A program made the position numbers and the translations under genes. Below, in pieces: positions 15,375 to 27,301 of a stretch of DNA of 64,000 nt. This DNA is from an uncultured Clostridiaceae bacterium (lineage in GTDB: Bacteria; Bacillota; Clostridia; TANB77; CAG-508), in assembly GCA_948356915.1 (NCBI GenBank), contig CAOJCG010000006.1, positions 1 through 64,000 on the forward strand. The letters are read 5' to 3'. The notes beneath the pieces were generated by a model. The model was not told where the DNA came from and ran no database searches. It saw only the letters and a program-made list of their open reading frames with translations. The first letter of the stretch is position 1, and each line of letters starts with the position of its first letter.

Positions 15375-16052
15375 TTAAATTGATTTTGTGTCAATTCTTT
15401 TCGCAATATATATAAATGGTGTGTCTAAAACTGCTACTACTAATTTTACAAGATATGTTACTATAGTTAAATTTATTATAACTTTCCATGAATAAATTCC
15501 TACAAATGCTATAAGAGTAAATAATATACTATCAATTAATTGACTTATCATTGTTGATCCATTATTTCTTACCCATAAAAATTTGTCTTCTGGAAGTTTA
15601 TTTTTTATTATATCATATAGATATGTATCTAATGTATTACTTACTACATATGTTACCACACTTGCAAAACAAAACCTTGGCATAAAACTAAATATTGTAT
15701 GCATAGAGTCATTTACTATGTCTTGTTCATTTGGTATAAACAATAAGTCTATTTGTGTTAAAAGTGTAAATATTAACATAGAGAAAAATCCTATTTTAAC
15801 TGCTTTTCTTGCTTCTTGCCCTCCATAAATTTCACTTAGTATATCAGTTGCTAAAAATACTGTACTATATACAACATTTCCTAAAGTTACTGATATTCCA
15901 AACATGTCTATACATTTTGTTGCTTCAATATTGGCAATAATGGTTGATATTGCTACCCATACAAATAGCCCTGTTTTTTTAAATACTTTATATGCTATTA
16001 TGATTCCAATAAAATTAATAAGAATTGATACTATAAATAATATTTCATTCAT
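15375..16052 (-). CDS. Queuosine-precursor transporter, YhhQ family
   Basis: Six or seven membrane helices with the family features TDILSEIYGGQEARKAVKIG (about residues 72-91) and a C-terminal LVVAVLDTPFIY. YhhQ/QueT-like proteins import queuine or its precursors for tRNA modification. The ATG at 16052 follows TGGAGAAAATC and is preferred to the upstream ATG at 16064, which overlaps that site. No preQ1 riboswitch is visible in the short leader. Confidence 0.85.
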   Translation of the reverse strand: MNEILFIVSILINFIGIIIAYKVFKKTGLFVWVAISTIIANIEATKCIDMFGISVTLGNVVYSTVFLATDILSEIYGGQEARKAVKIGFFSMLIFTLLTQIDLLFIPNEQDIVNDSMHTIFSFMPRFCFASVVTYVVSNTLDTYLYDIIKNKLPEDKFLWVRNNGSTMISQLIDSILFTLIAFVGIYSWKVIINLTIVTYLVKLVVAVLDTPFIYIAKRIDTKSI

Positions 16053-16088
16053 GATTTTCTCCATTTATTTAATATGATATAATTATTT

Positions 16089-16592
16089 CTATTTATAAAT
16101 ATATTCTATTCCTATTATTACTTCATTTTCCACCATAAATTCTATTGATGTATTTCCTTTTGTATATGTATATTTGTTTCCTTCATTTTTAAAGTTATTT
16201 CCATATACTTGTACCATCTTATCATATGAGTCTGTTATTTTTGCTCCTTCTGTTGTTGATACTCCTTCATCTATAAAGTAAATTGATGTTATTTTATCTT
16301 TTTCACCTGTGGTTATTTCGTAATTTTCGTATGTATATTTTTTGTCTAATCCATCAAATGCACAACTTGCTACTTCTGAATATTGTAGTTCTTGTCCACA
16401 TTTTTCTCTTGAAAATACTTCTCCTAATTTTATTTCTTTATTATTTACTTTTAGTGCATATGCTTCTTGCGTTTCTTTTTTTTCTGTTTTTTGTACATCT
16501 GCTGAATTTCCTCTTGTTAGCATATATACGCTAACTCCTACTATTACAATTAATATTATTGCTATAATTATTCCTATTACTTTTTTGTTCAT
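16089..16592 (-). CDS. Membrane-anchored extracytoplasmic protein, about 167 aa
   Basis: A basic N-terminus and membrane helix (about residues 4-25) are followed by a soluble domain with repeats of charged beta strands and two Cys residues (REKCG ... ASCAF) that may form a disulphide. It is probably co-transcribed with the YhhQ gene 36 bp downstream. The ATG at 16592 has AAAGGATG upstream. Function unknown. Confidence 0.6.
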   Translation of the reverse strand: MNKKVIGIIIAIILIVIVGVSVYMLTRGNSADVQKTEKKETQEAYALKVNNKEIKLGEVFSREKCGQELQYSEVASCAFDGLDKKYTYENYEITTGEKDKITSIYFIDEGVSTTEGAKITDSYDKMVQVYGNNFKNEGNKYTYTKGNTSIEFMVENEVIIGIEYIYK

Positions 16593-16732
16593 TTTTTTCA
16601 TCCTTTCTTTTGCTTTTTTATATTTATATCATTGTTTATATATATATGCAAGACTTAGTTAGTAGTTTTATAAATTATTCTTTTTTATGTATATTGCTAG
16701 TTTACAAAAGATTTATTTATTATAATTTGAAA

Positions 16733-17734
16733 TTATTTTATTGCTTCTTTATATGTTTCTAACTTTTCATTATATATTTTGCTTATTTCTTCATTTTCTC
16801 TATAATCTGTTAGTTCATAATTTTCTTTAAGTATTTTTGAGAAATACTTTGATAGTTTTGTTGCTCCATCTAAGTTTAAGTGTAAACCTCCATCATATGT
16901 ATCTGTGCTATAATCTATTCCTATTTCTTCTACATTTTCCTTAAAGTTGTAATAATCTAAATTATTTTCTTTTGCGTATTTTTGTATTTGTTCTTCATAT
17001 TCATCATACCAATATGGATATACGCTTGGCGCTTTTATTAGTACTAATTTAATACTATTTTCTTTGCATAATTTAGTTATCTTATTTAAATAGTCATAAC
17101 AATTTTGCTCAAATTCATAACTTGAAAGTCTTCTTTTCGTTGGCAGGCTTTCTACTGGTTTTATATTCTTATTTATTAAAAATCCATTATGCATGCTATT
17201 TTTGTTTTTAAATAAATATTCAAAATCTTCATTTGTTAATTTATCAAACCTTGAGTGATATCTAAGTAATGGTATTACATATGACAAAAAATCTTCCTCT
17301 TTTGTCATCGATGCTTTTATTATATCTATTTTTTCTTTTGACCATTTCATTTTATCTATTGCTAACCTATTATATGCTTCACTAACTGGCTTGCTATACC
17401 TCATTGAGTTTACATTAAATACTACTACTTTTGGTGTTTCGTATTTTAGCGTTTCTTTTAGTATATAGTAGCTTTGCCATATTAGTTGTTGCGAGTTTCC
17501 TCTTACATATGAGGTTATTCCTTCTTCTTCATATAATACCATTGGTGAAAAGTTAGCATATACCTCACAGTCACCTATAAATATTACTTCGTGATTTTTT
17601 TCTTCATCGTAGTATTCATATGTCATATTTCCTTCTACTAGGTCAGTCATATATTTGGGCGAAAGTAGTTTGTTTAAAAATATGAATATTAATATGAATA
17701 TTATAATTACTATTATTGGTTTTAAATATTTCAT
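16733..17734 (-). CDS. SGNH-hydrolase-like membrane-anchored protein, MBOAT partner
   Basis: After one N-terminal membrane helix, FIGDCEVYANFSP corresponds to the SGNH block I, with Cys where Ser is usual. DGGLHLNLDGATKL near residue 290 carries the Asp...His dyad. Such proteins (DltD/AlgX-like) work with an MBOAT acyltransferase to O-acylate envelope polysaccharide outside the cell, and the MBOAT gene lies directly upstream. I recall related clostridial proteins with GDCE, so the Cys may be normal for this subgroup. Confidence 0.75.
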   Translation of the reverse strand: MKYLKPIIVIIIFILIFIFLNKLLSPKYMTDLVEGNMTYEYYDEEKNHEVIFIGDCEVYANFSPMVLYEEEGITSYVRGNSQQLIWQSYYILKETLKYETPKVVVFNVNSMRYSKPVSEAYNRLAIDKMKWSKEKIDIIKASMTKEEDFLSYVIPLLRYHSRFDKLTNEDFEYLFKNKNSMHNGFLINKNIKPVESLPTKRRLSSYEFEQNCYDYLNKITKLCKENSIKLVLIKAPSVYPYWYDEYEEQIQKYAKENNLDYYNFKENVEEIGIDYSTDTYDGGLHLNLDGATKLSKYFSKILKENYELTDYRENEEISKIYNEKLETYKEAIK

Positions 17735-17773
17735 TTTTTCTCCTTTTATTTTAATGAAAATTATTTTTGTATG

Positions 17774-17823
17774 TAGGGGGCGCTACTCAAGGGCGACCTT
17801 GCGTGGCGTCCCCTTTTTTTTCA
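17774..17823. repeat. Palindromic repeat with T-run (possible terminator)
   Basis: GTAGGGGGCGC ... GCGTCCCC followed by eight or more T residues. It resembles the rqcH-type palindromes but has an internal AAGGGCGACCTT stem. It lies in the 157-bp gap between the MBOAT and SGNH genes. Confidence 0.6.
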
Positions 17824-17891
17824 AGGGTTCGATTCTTATTTTAATATATATAAATGTGGAATGTGGCTTATTTTATACATTAAGTTCCCAC

Positions 17892-19301
17892 CTAAAATTT
17901 GCTATATATAAATTCATTTACATTAAATCCTATTCCATATATTCCAAATACTAACACTATTAGAGCTAGAGTTCCTATTACAGCTATTTTTCCCTCTAGT
18001 TTATAGTTTTTTATTTTACTTATTATTTTTTCCTTTTTGATATCAAATATTATTAATGCTATTACTGAAATTATTAACACTATTATATTTGCCATATTTA
18101 AACCTAATTCTAGGAAATTACTAAACATTTCTGCATAATTAAAATTTGTAAATACACTTCCTATCATTTGAATTGACGTTAGTGTGTCTGGCCATATAAA
18201 AAATGACCATAGTACTGATACTAGTAAGAATGTTATTATTATATTGATTGGTTTCCATTTTGTTTTTAGTATTTTTCCATATACTACTAATAAACCATGT
18301 AATAACCCCCATAATAAGTAGTTCATTCCATGCCAGAAACCTGATATTACAAATGTTATTATTATATTTATTTTATTTCTTATTTTACCACATCTATTTC
18401 CTCCTAGTGGAATATATATGTAATCTTTAAGCCAACTGCTTAGTGCTATATGCCATCTTCTCCAAAATTCTTTTATGCTTTGTGATAAGTATGGTGAGTC
18501 GAAATTCTCTTTTAAATTTATTCCTAACATTTTTGAGCCACCTATTACTATATCTATTCCTCCACTAAAGTCTGCATATAATTGTACTGAGTATAGTAAC
18601 ATTGCAAGAAGTGCATATGCTCCTTTATAAGCACTTACATCACTTGCTATTGTTCCTATTAATATTCCTACTCTACCTGCTATTACAATTTTTTTAGTTA
18701 ATCCCCATAGTATTCTAATTGTTCCATTATATATGTTTTCTGGCTTTATTCTTTTATTTTTGAATAACTCATTTTTCATGTCTTCATATCTTGTTATTGG
18801 TCCTATGAATAAATATGGAAAGTACATTACATATAATACGTATTTGAAAAAGCTTTTTTCCGCTTCTATTTTTCCTTTATATACATCTACTATGTATGAA
18901 ATTACTTGTAAGGTGTAGTATGAAATTCCAAGTGGTGCTATTATTTGGACGCCACTTAACCAGTTTAACTTTGCTTGTCCATATAATAATATTTTTATTG
19001 CTATTAGTATACATGCATTTGCTGCTATGGTTATTATTAGTATCCATTTTCCATTTTTCTTATTTTGATTATTTTTAGAATTTTCATCTTTAACTTCTTC
19101 TATAATTTCAGCATTTTTATTTTCTTTATCAGTATAATTAACGTTGTAGGGTTCTCCTCCTTTAGTAACCCTCTTGTTTGCTATTATTCTTGCTGCCACA
19201 TATGTTGTAACTGTGCTAAATAATATATATATTAAATTTGATATTCCAAAGCTTACATATATGCCTATGCTTAATATTAGCAAGAGTATATTTATTAGCA
19301 T
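17892..19301 (-). CDS. MBOAT-family O-acyltransferase (AlgI/DltB-like)
   Basis: About ten membrane helices and the MBOAT core: EFWRRWHIALSSWLKDYIYI (about residues 265-285) and the catalytic-His region FVISGFWHGMNYLLWGLLHG. Length 469 aa fits AlgI-like proteins. It transfers acyl groups across the membrane to a polysaccharide or lipid carrier. It is followed by the SGNH partner gene, and an Ig/transglutaminase surface protein lies upstream, suggesting an envelope-modification locus. Confidence 0.9.
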   Translation of the reverse strand: MLINILLLILSIGIYVSFGISNLIYILFSTVTTYVAARIIANKRVTKGGEPYNVNYTDKENKNAEIIEEVKDENSKNNQNKKNGKWILIITIAANACILIAIKILLYGQAKLNWLSGVQIIAPLGISYYTLQVISYIVDVYKGKIEAEKSFFKYVLYVMYFPYLFIGPITRYEDMKNELFKNKRIKPENIYNGTIRILWGLTKKIVIAGRVGILIGTIASDVSAYKGAYALLAMLLYSVQLYADFSGGIDIVIGGSKMLGINLKENFDSPYLSQSIKEFWRRWHIALSSWLKDYIYIPLGGNRCGKIRNKINIIITFVISGFWHGMNYLLWGLLHGLLVVYGKILKTKWKPINIIITFLLVSVLWSFFIWPDTLTSIQMIGSVFTNFNYAEMFSNFLELGLNMANIIVLIISVIALIIFDIKKEKIISKIKNYKLEGKIAVIGTLALIVLVFGIYGIGFNVNEFIYSKF

Positions 19302-19366
19302 ATTTTGTTTCTCCTTTATTTTGGTATAATATTGTCACATCTTTTTTGGTAGTTTCTTCGAAGCTC

Positions 19367-19397
19367 GGGTCGCCGATGGTTGCGACCCCTACAATAA
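19367..19397. repeat. Palindromic repeat, GGGTCGC type
   Basis: GGGTCGC-N8-GCGACCC plus CCTACAATAAA; sister of the copy inside rqcH at 14264. It lies between the surface-protein and MBOAT genes. Confidence 0.8.
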
Positions 19398-19420
19398 AAT
19401 TATTCATCATTTATTATTCA

Positions 19421-21155
19421 CTATTTCGCCTCTGGATAGGCACTTCTATTCCAATCTCTTCCTTTCATAGAACTGCTTGCAAATTTTTCATCATCTGTTG
19501 CTGGTCCTATTAAGTGATTTCCTGGTGTTGAATCATAATGTCTCCATACTCCTCCTACTTTTATTAGGTTCCAATAATGTGTTCCATCTATTGTTTTTAC
19601 TACTTGGTTTGTTATTCCAGCTTTGTTTAATGCTTTTTGTACTAGTAGTACATGTACATAGCAATTTCCTTTCTTATTTGTTAGTCCATACCATATTGGA
19701 TCATCACCACCCCAGTTACTATTATAAGATATTTTTTTCCTTATGGTATCCACTATTCCATAAGCATCTTTTCCTACTAAATACTCATTATAAAACTCAT
19801 TAAATTTATTATTTGTATCTTCCTGATTATGTTTTACTATTATTTTTCTTTTGGCTGTTGTTGTATTTCCTTTGCTGTCTTTTGAAGTATATGTTGCATA
19901 ATATGTTCCTGCTACTCCTATATTTACTTTGCTTGTATCTACAGTAAAGTCACAATTTCCTTCTTTTTTATCTACTGCTTTTACTCCACTTTTATAATTT
20001 ACACTTGAGTTCTTTGCAACTGTCATTTCTTTTAAACCTGAAAGCACTGGACCTTCTGTATCTTTTTTTATTGTTAGATTAGCTTGTTTTTCTACTTTAT
20101 TTCCATGTTCATCTTTTGCTTCTATTGTTACTACTTGTGTTCCTATATTTTTATAATCAATATCAGTTAATAATGTCGTTTCTACTTTTCCTGACGCATC
20201 TTTTGTCGATACTATAAATTTTGATTTATCTACTTTTTCATCATCATATATACTCACATTTCTTAGTTCTAACTCTGGTGGCAATGTATCTTGTATTTTT
20301 ATATTTATTATATATTCTTTTCCATTATTGCTTAAAGTCATCGTATAATCGCCGACTGATGATTTATTTATTTTTTCTAATTCTGCTTTAGATACTAATT
20401 TAGCATCTTCTTTTGGGCGCATTAATATATCCTCTTTTGTTAAAGCCTTTCCTAGTTCTAATGTAACATTATAGTTAAGCCAATCTATTGTTAATGTACA
20501 TTCTTTTTTAGTTTCATTTCCATATTCATCTTTAACTATTACTGTAACTGGATAATTTCCAAATTCTACTATTTCTGGTATATTTGCCAATTCAACGTAC
20601 ATTTGTGATAAATCTGACTTTTCTATTATAAAATCTTCTCCATTTATTTCATACCCTATATATCTAGTTATGTCTTGAAATTTAACTTGTGGTGGTGTTG
20701 TATCTACTAAATGTAGTTTTACAGTTCTTTCTTTTTTCTTGTACATTAGATTAATATCATATTCTCCGAACTTTGCTTAAGTCTATTTGGCTTAAATCTG
20801 TTATTACTTTGCTATCTTCTAAATATTTTTCTTTTGTAATAAAATTTTCTATTGTTAATTCTTTTTCATTTCCTATTTCTATTGTTATATCTTTAAATTT
20901 AGGAACTAGTTTCGTATATATATAATAAATATCTAATATCAATATACATAATGCAAGAATTACTATTATTATTGTTAAAATTCTTTCCAGCTTTTTGTTT
21001 TCTTTTTTTAAATTATCCTCTTTGTTTCTTTTCCCTTCTTTTTCTACATTATTTGCTAAATCTAGCTTTTGTTTTTCCTTTACATTATTGTTTTCTTTAG
21101 CATGTTTTCCCCTTTTTTGAGTATTTTGTAGTGTTTCATTTTCTAATTTTTCCAT
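19421..21155 (-). CDS. Ig-repeat/transglutaminase surface protein; needs +1 shift at CGG
   Basis: The N-terminal ORF (from 21155; cytoplasmic charged region, membrane helix near residues 53-75) ends at 20757. Skipping the C of the in-frame CGG at 20766-20768 joins it, through LSKVGEYDINLMYKKKERTV, to the second ORF: several Ig-like/DUF5011-type domains (DTTPPQVKF, DTEGPVLSGL) and a C-terminal transglutaminase-like domain with Cys in KGNCYVHVLL, His in GTHYWNLIKV and Asp in RHYDSTPG. The restored length is 577 aa, in smooth domain order. Probably a cell-surface enzyme tied to the MBOAT/SGNH locus. Confidence 0.82.
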
Positions 21156-21376
21156 ATTATTCCCCTCTTTAATATAATGTTTATAAAAAATAATTTTAAT
21201 TATTATAGTATTATACTATTTTAAGTATATCATAAACAATTTAATAAGTCTGTAACAAGTATATTTCATTAATGTTACAAAATAGATGTTAAAGTTTGCA
21301 GATAATTTTTTTAATATTCTTGCTTTTATTGTTATTTGTTTGTATAATTTATTTAAATAAATTTATGGAGATTTTT

Positions 21377-22583
21377 ATGAAAAATTTAAATTTAAAAAAA
21401 GTTTTCTTAGTTTTATATTGTTTAATACTTTTTATTTTTATAATTTATTATTTAATACATGTTATTGATCTGAATAACTTAAAAAAAGATAGTTTTTCTA
21501 TTAATAGTAGTTATTTAAATTTGAATTCTAAAAGTATTAAAAGTTTTGCTATAAAAACAACTAGAGTGTCTAGTCTTTCACTAGTTAGAACTAAAAAATT
21601 ACAATCATATTTTGAAATTAATGGTTTAGAGCTTCCTATTCAAGGCTCTACTGGGTATACATCTATAAAAATGAATTTAATGCTTGAACCTAGTTCTACT
21701 TCTGGAATAGTTAGTACTTTTACTCCTCGGAACAGGCTTTAGAATTGTAAAAGAACAGGGAGACTGGTGGTTTATCGAAACTAATAATTTTTCTGGTTGG
21801 CTTGAGCATAAATATTGTATGATTAATTTACCCGATGTAATTCCTTCTATTATTTATGATGACACTAATAGCTATTCTTCTTTATTTAGATCTAGTAATA
21901 AAGAGCTTCCTAATATCACTGGCAAGGCTCTTTACAATGTTAAAACTATGAATACTAGGTTTAACAAAGAAGAGTTTCTAATGCCTGTATTATATAGTGT
22001 ATCCAAGAAAATTTGCATAGCCCAGAGGCTTGCTTTAGAAGAAGGAAATTGTTTAAAAATATATGAAACTTATAGGCCATATGATACCCAGATGTCTGTT
22101 GCTAGTAGCTTGAGGAAGCTTGCTAATTCTGATGATGAAGTAAAGAATGGTATTAATTATTTTGGTTGGTCTGAAAGCTGGTTTATTGCACAGGGGTTAT
22201 CTAATCATCAACGTGGTATTGCTATTGATACAAGTTTAGTTAAAATTACAAATTCTAAATTCAAATATTTTGGTGATTATTATTATATAGATGTAATTGA
22301 CTATGATGAATATAAAATGCCAACACAAATGCACGAATTGAGTAGAACTGCCGCAGCATATGCATATGGTATTTCTAATAAAAATAACGATACCTTGAAA
22401 AAAACACCTTTTGCAAAAACAATGAATAATGAAGCTAAACTTTTACAAAAATATTGTATAGGAGCTAACCTTTCTCCTCTAGCCTCTGAATGGTGGCACT
22501 TTGAGGATTTAGAAACTAAGAATAATACTAAGAATAATTATAGTACTGGAAGGTATTACATTACTGAATGTTATAGTGAATAA
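21377..22583 (+). CDS. SH3-like plus VanX/VanY-type D,D-peptidase; needs +1 shift at CGG
   Basis: A membrane helix (residues 5-30) leads to an SH3-like region (GFRIVKEQGDWWFIETNNFS) and a metallopeptidase domain with SNHQRGIAID (His...Asp zinc site) and SEWWHFED (Glu-x-x-His). The starting frame stops after CGG (21728-21730) at 21742. Skipping C gives Pro-Gly-Thr-Gly-Phe-Arg and runs on to 22583, 401 aa. The ATG at 21377 has GGAG upstream. The enzyme trims D-Ala ends of peptidoglycan precursors or cell wall. Confidence 0.82.
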
Positions 22584-22728
22584 AACAAAATTAAGGAAAG
22601 ATTTGGAAAGATTTGGGACGCGTCAAAAACTTTACAAATTTTAAATAATACTTATATTGTTAAAGTTATTTATATTTGTAAGTTTTTGACGCGTCCCAAA
22701 TCTTTCCAAATCTTTCCTTAATTTTGTT
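22584..22728. repeat. Long inverted-repeat element (GACGCGTC family, copy 1)
   Basis: Arms of about 55 nt (22584-22639 and 22674-22728) are complementary except for one extra base. Each holds two direct GGAAAGATTT units and the GACGCGTC palindrome, around an AT-rich centre. It fills the gap between convergent genes and supplies the last codons of the 22718 gene. Relatives: 26309-26371 and 37870-37924. Confidence 0.85.
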
Positions 22729-22954
22729 TATATTCTATGTCTTCCATAAATGGAAACATTTCTACTACTCGCTTTTTCGTTAGCATTTGTATTACTGGAT
22801 GTGGGTTTTTGTCGTGAATTGTTATTAGTTTCTGAGTATAACAGTTTTCTGATGTCTTGAATATTAAATACCTATTTCGTACATAGGTAAAATATAAACT
22901 ATATCCCTCGTCTAATTCTTTTTGAAATTTCTCTATATTATAATTTTTATCCAA
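22718..22954 (-). CDS. Small soluble protein, 78 aa, unknown
   Basis: A mixed alpha/beta small protein (YSLYFTYVRNRYLIFKTSEN...) without a recognised domain. It is separated by 20 bp from the gene upstream and probably shares its operon with ligA. Its last residues (KQN) are encoded by the inverted-repeat element. Confidence 0.55.
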   Translation of the reverse strand: MDKNYNIEKFQKELDEGYSLYFTYVRNRYLIFKTSENCYTQKLITIHDKNPHPVIQMLTKKRVVEMFPFMEDIEYKQN

Positions 22955-22974
22955 TTTTAGCTCCTTTTCATTAT

Positions 22975-23664
22975 TTATCTTTCATTAACATCATGCTCTT
23001 GCTTTTTTCCAGTGGTATTTATATTTTGCTTGCTTAATTCTGTTCTGTATTTTTCTATAATTTCTTTTAATTGCTCATATATATTTACAATATGTTTACT
23101 TATAGTTTGATTAATTTCTGGTACTTTTTGTGTTGCATTTTCTTTTATGCTTTTAATTTCTTCTAAAAAGTTTTTTTCTATTTCTTCCAATTCACCATCT
23201 ACTCTCAGTCCTAAATGATTTATTCTATTTATAAAATATTTACCAGATGATACTATTTCAGAAATTGTATTGTCCATTACTATTTTTGTAAATCTTTCAT
23301 TTTCTTCTTTTTTAACTACATTAGCCATATTATTCTCAAACTTTTCTTCTGTTATCTCTTTGTTTTCCTTCATATATTTTAAAACATCATTTATTGTTTC
23401 AATTATTATAACCCTTCTTTGCTCATATTCTTCAAATTCTATTGTTTGAGTCATATGCATATCATCTTTATAATCTTGTAATGTATCTAATTCAAGTTTT
23501 ATTATTTCTTTCAATTTATTTGGATATTTTATTTTTAAATATTCAATAAGTTTTTTATATGATTTTTCATATTCTTTATATATTTCTTCTATAGTATGTT
23601 GTATTTGAAATGGCAATTTTGTATTTGCTAATACTTTACTCATTTCTTCTTTTATTTCTAACAT
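22975..23664 (-). CDS. Helical coiled-coil protein, 229 aa, unknown
   Basis: Nearly all alpha-helical and charged; no membrane segment or known motif. It follows ligA by 28 bp in the same direction. The ribosome-binding site is weak (GGAATAA). Function unknown. Confidence 0.6.
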   Translation of the reverse strand: MLEIKEEMSKVLANTKLPFQIQHTIEEIYKEYEKSYKKLIEYLKIKYPNKLKEIIKLELDTLQDYKDDMHMTQTIEFEEYEQRRVIIIETINDVLKYMKENKEITEEKFENNMANVVKKEENERFTKIVMDNTISEIVSSGKYFINRINHLGLRVDGELEEIEKNFLEEIKSIKENATQKVPEINQTISKHIVNIYEQLKEIIEKYRTELSKQNINTTGKKQEHDVNER

Positions 23665-23692
23665 GTTTTTTAACTTATTATTCCTTTCTGTT

Positions 23693-25692
<2,000 letters not shown>

Positions 25693-25786
25693 TAAATTTC
25701 CTCCTCGATTTTCTTTTGCATTTTTTGATTATTATATACAATATGTATAAAAAAATAAATAGTTTTATATTATTTTTTATATTTTA

Positions 25787-25860
25787 ATGTTACTAGACAT
25801 TCATAATCACTATTGTTTACCACGATAAACAATAGTGATTATGAATGTCTAGTAACATTT
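25787..25860. repeat. 34-bp perfect inverted repeat
   Basis: Arms 25787-25820 and 25827-25860 are perfectly complementary around a 6-nt loop (CCACGA), between ligA and the upstream leftward gene. No T-run follows, and the stem is far longer than a normal terminator. Confidence 0.92.
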
Positions 25861-25866
25861 TTATAC

Positions 25867-26259
25867 TTACTTTTTATAAAAATAATTATTCCCTTCTAAA
25901 TACATAGTATTCTTTTTTATCCAAGGGCAGCCAAATACAAACCTGTTTATTTGAAAGTTAAGTTTTGTTTGCTTTGTTTTTATTGTCATTTTTCCTAGTA
26001 TAAATATATGGCTTATTTTGAAGTCTTCTATCTCTTCCCATGGTATAATAGCGTAAGTTTCTCCGTTTGTAGGGTATATTGTTATTCCTTTTTCGTTAAA
26101 TAGAAAAAAGTAGTATTCTGTTTGGTCAAATTTTATATATGTTTTCCAAGGTGTTGGTATTACAGCATTTGGCATTGGTATATTTGTACCATATATTATA
26201 TTATCTGTCTGTGTTATTTTATATTTTTCTATTATATTTTCTAATTGTTTTGTAATCAT
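25867..26259 (-). CDS. Small beta-rich protein, 130 aa, unknown
   Basis: A beta-rich soluble protein with an internal YAIIPWEEIEDFKI segment reminiscent of PH-like (YcxB/bPH) domains, in which 'IPWEDI' is a common motif. The start is preceded by AAGGAGG. The membrane part usual for bPH proteins is missing, so the call is tentative. Confidence 0.5.
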   Translation of the reverse strand: MITKQLENIIEKYKITQTDNIIYGTNIPMPNAVIPTPWKTYIKFDQTEYYFFLFNEKGITIYPTNGETYAIIPWEEIEDFKISHIFILGKMTIKTKQTKLNFQINRFVFGCPWIKKNTMYLEGNNYFYKK

Positions 26260-26308
26260 ATTTTTCCTCCTTGTATTGTAGGTTCTTATTTCTTTTTAAA
26301 AAGATTTT

Positions 26309-26371
26309 GAAAGACTTGGAAAGTTTTTGACGCGTCCCAAATCTTTACCAAATCTTTACCAAATCTTTACT
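26309..26371. repeat. GACGCGTC repeat family, copy 2
   Basis: GGAAAGTTTTTGACGCGTCC followed by three CAAATCTTTAC-type units. It corresponds to one arm of the element at 22584 with an extra heptamer unit, located between two leftward genes. Confidence 0.8.
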
Positions 26372-26374
26372 TTT

Positions 26375-27004
26375 TTAATTGCTTTTAAAGAATAGTGAAT
26401 CTGTTATGAAATCTCCAACGTTTTGCCATTCTTCTTTTAGCTCTTCTGTACAGTTAAATGCTATTATTACTAATTTGTCATTATATGAGAAAAATATCAT
26501 ATTATTATATATTTTTGTATCTACTGCTTGTGACATTAATTTTATTTGACCAATATTATGTTTTTCTTCTTTGTAATAGTTTGAGCTTATTATTTCACTA
26601 TTGTTTTTTAGTATTTTTTCCATATATTCTTTGTAAGTTTCTATTTGTTCATTTTTCATTTCGTTTTGTGTTATGCTTATTGCAATATTTATAGTTGTTT
26701 CGTCATTTGAAAATACTATGTTTGGTACATCTCCATTATATTTTTTATTTATTGTTTCATAGTCTAATTGTTTAAAAGTTTTTGGAATTTTTACATAGAA
26801 TTGGTTTTCTTCTATATGAATATATTCAGTTTCTATTTGCTCTCCACTTTTAGTTTGCGTAGTTAATGTTTCATACTTTTTACTTTCTTTTTCTAGTTTT
26901 TTATTATCATTTGATATAACAACTTGAATTATAATGCAAGCACTTATTATAATTACGAATATTGCACCTAATACTACTTTTATTGTTTTGTTCCCTTTTT
27001 TCAT
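26375..27004 (-). CDS. Membrane-anchored extracytoplasmic protein, 209 aa
   Basis: An N-terminal helix (residues 8-30) is followed by a soluble alpha/beta domain (EENQFYVKIPKTFKQLDY ...). The Cys in SACIII does not form a clear lipobox. It resembles small secreted stress or PsbP-like proteins only in layout. Function unknown; an AAAGGGGGAAA ribosome-binding site supports the start. Confidence 0.55.
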   Translation of the reverse strand: MKKGNKTIKVVLGAIFVIIISACIIIQVVISNDNKKLEKESKKYETLTTQTKSGEQIETEYIHIEENQFYVKIPKTFKQLDYETINKKYNGDVPNIVFSNDETTINIAISITQNEMKNEQIETYKEYMEKILKNNSEIISSNYYKEEKHNIGQIKLMSQAVDTKIYNNMIFFSYNDKLVIIAFNCTEELKEEWQNVGDFITDSLFFKSN

Positions 27005-27239
27005 TTTCTAATTTCCCCCTTTATAGAATTTTTATACCTAAATAATATCATAAAGACATATAGCCTGCAACGCTTTTATATTTTTTTCTATTTGTTTGTT
27101 TACTTTTTTATATGGTATAATATTTATATTTTATAGACTTTTATTGGCTGTTTGAATAAATTAAATATAAATAGTTTATATTCTTTCAATTTTATAGTTT
27201 TCTTAAAATAGAATACTTTGCTAGTCTAGTATAGAAAAA

Positions 27240-27268
27240 CAAACTGTGCCATTTTATAACACAGTTTG
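27240..27268 (-). terminator. Terminator after the DUF4097-like gene
   Basis: CAAACTGTG/CACAGTTTG, a 9-bp stem, is followed by a T-run on the minus strand. Confidence 0.75.
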
Positions 27269-27301
27269 CAAAAAATTATTTAATTTTATATCAACAGTAA
27301 C

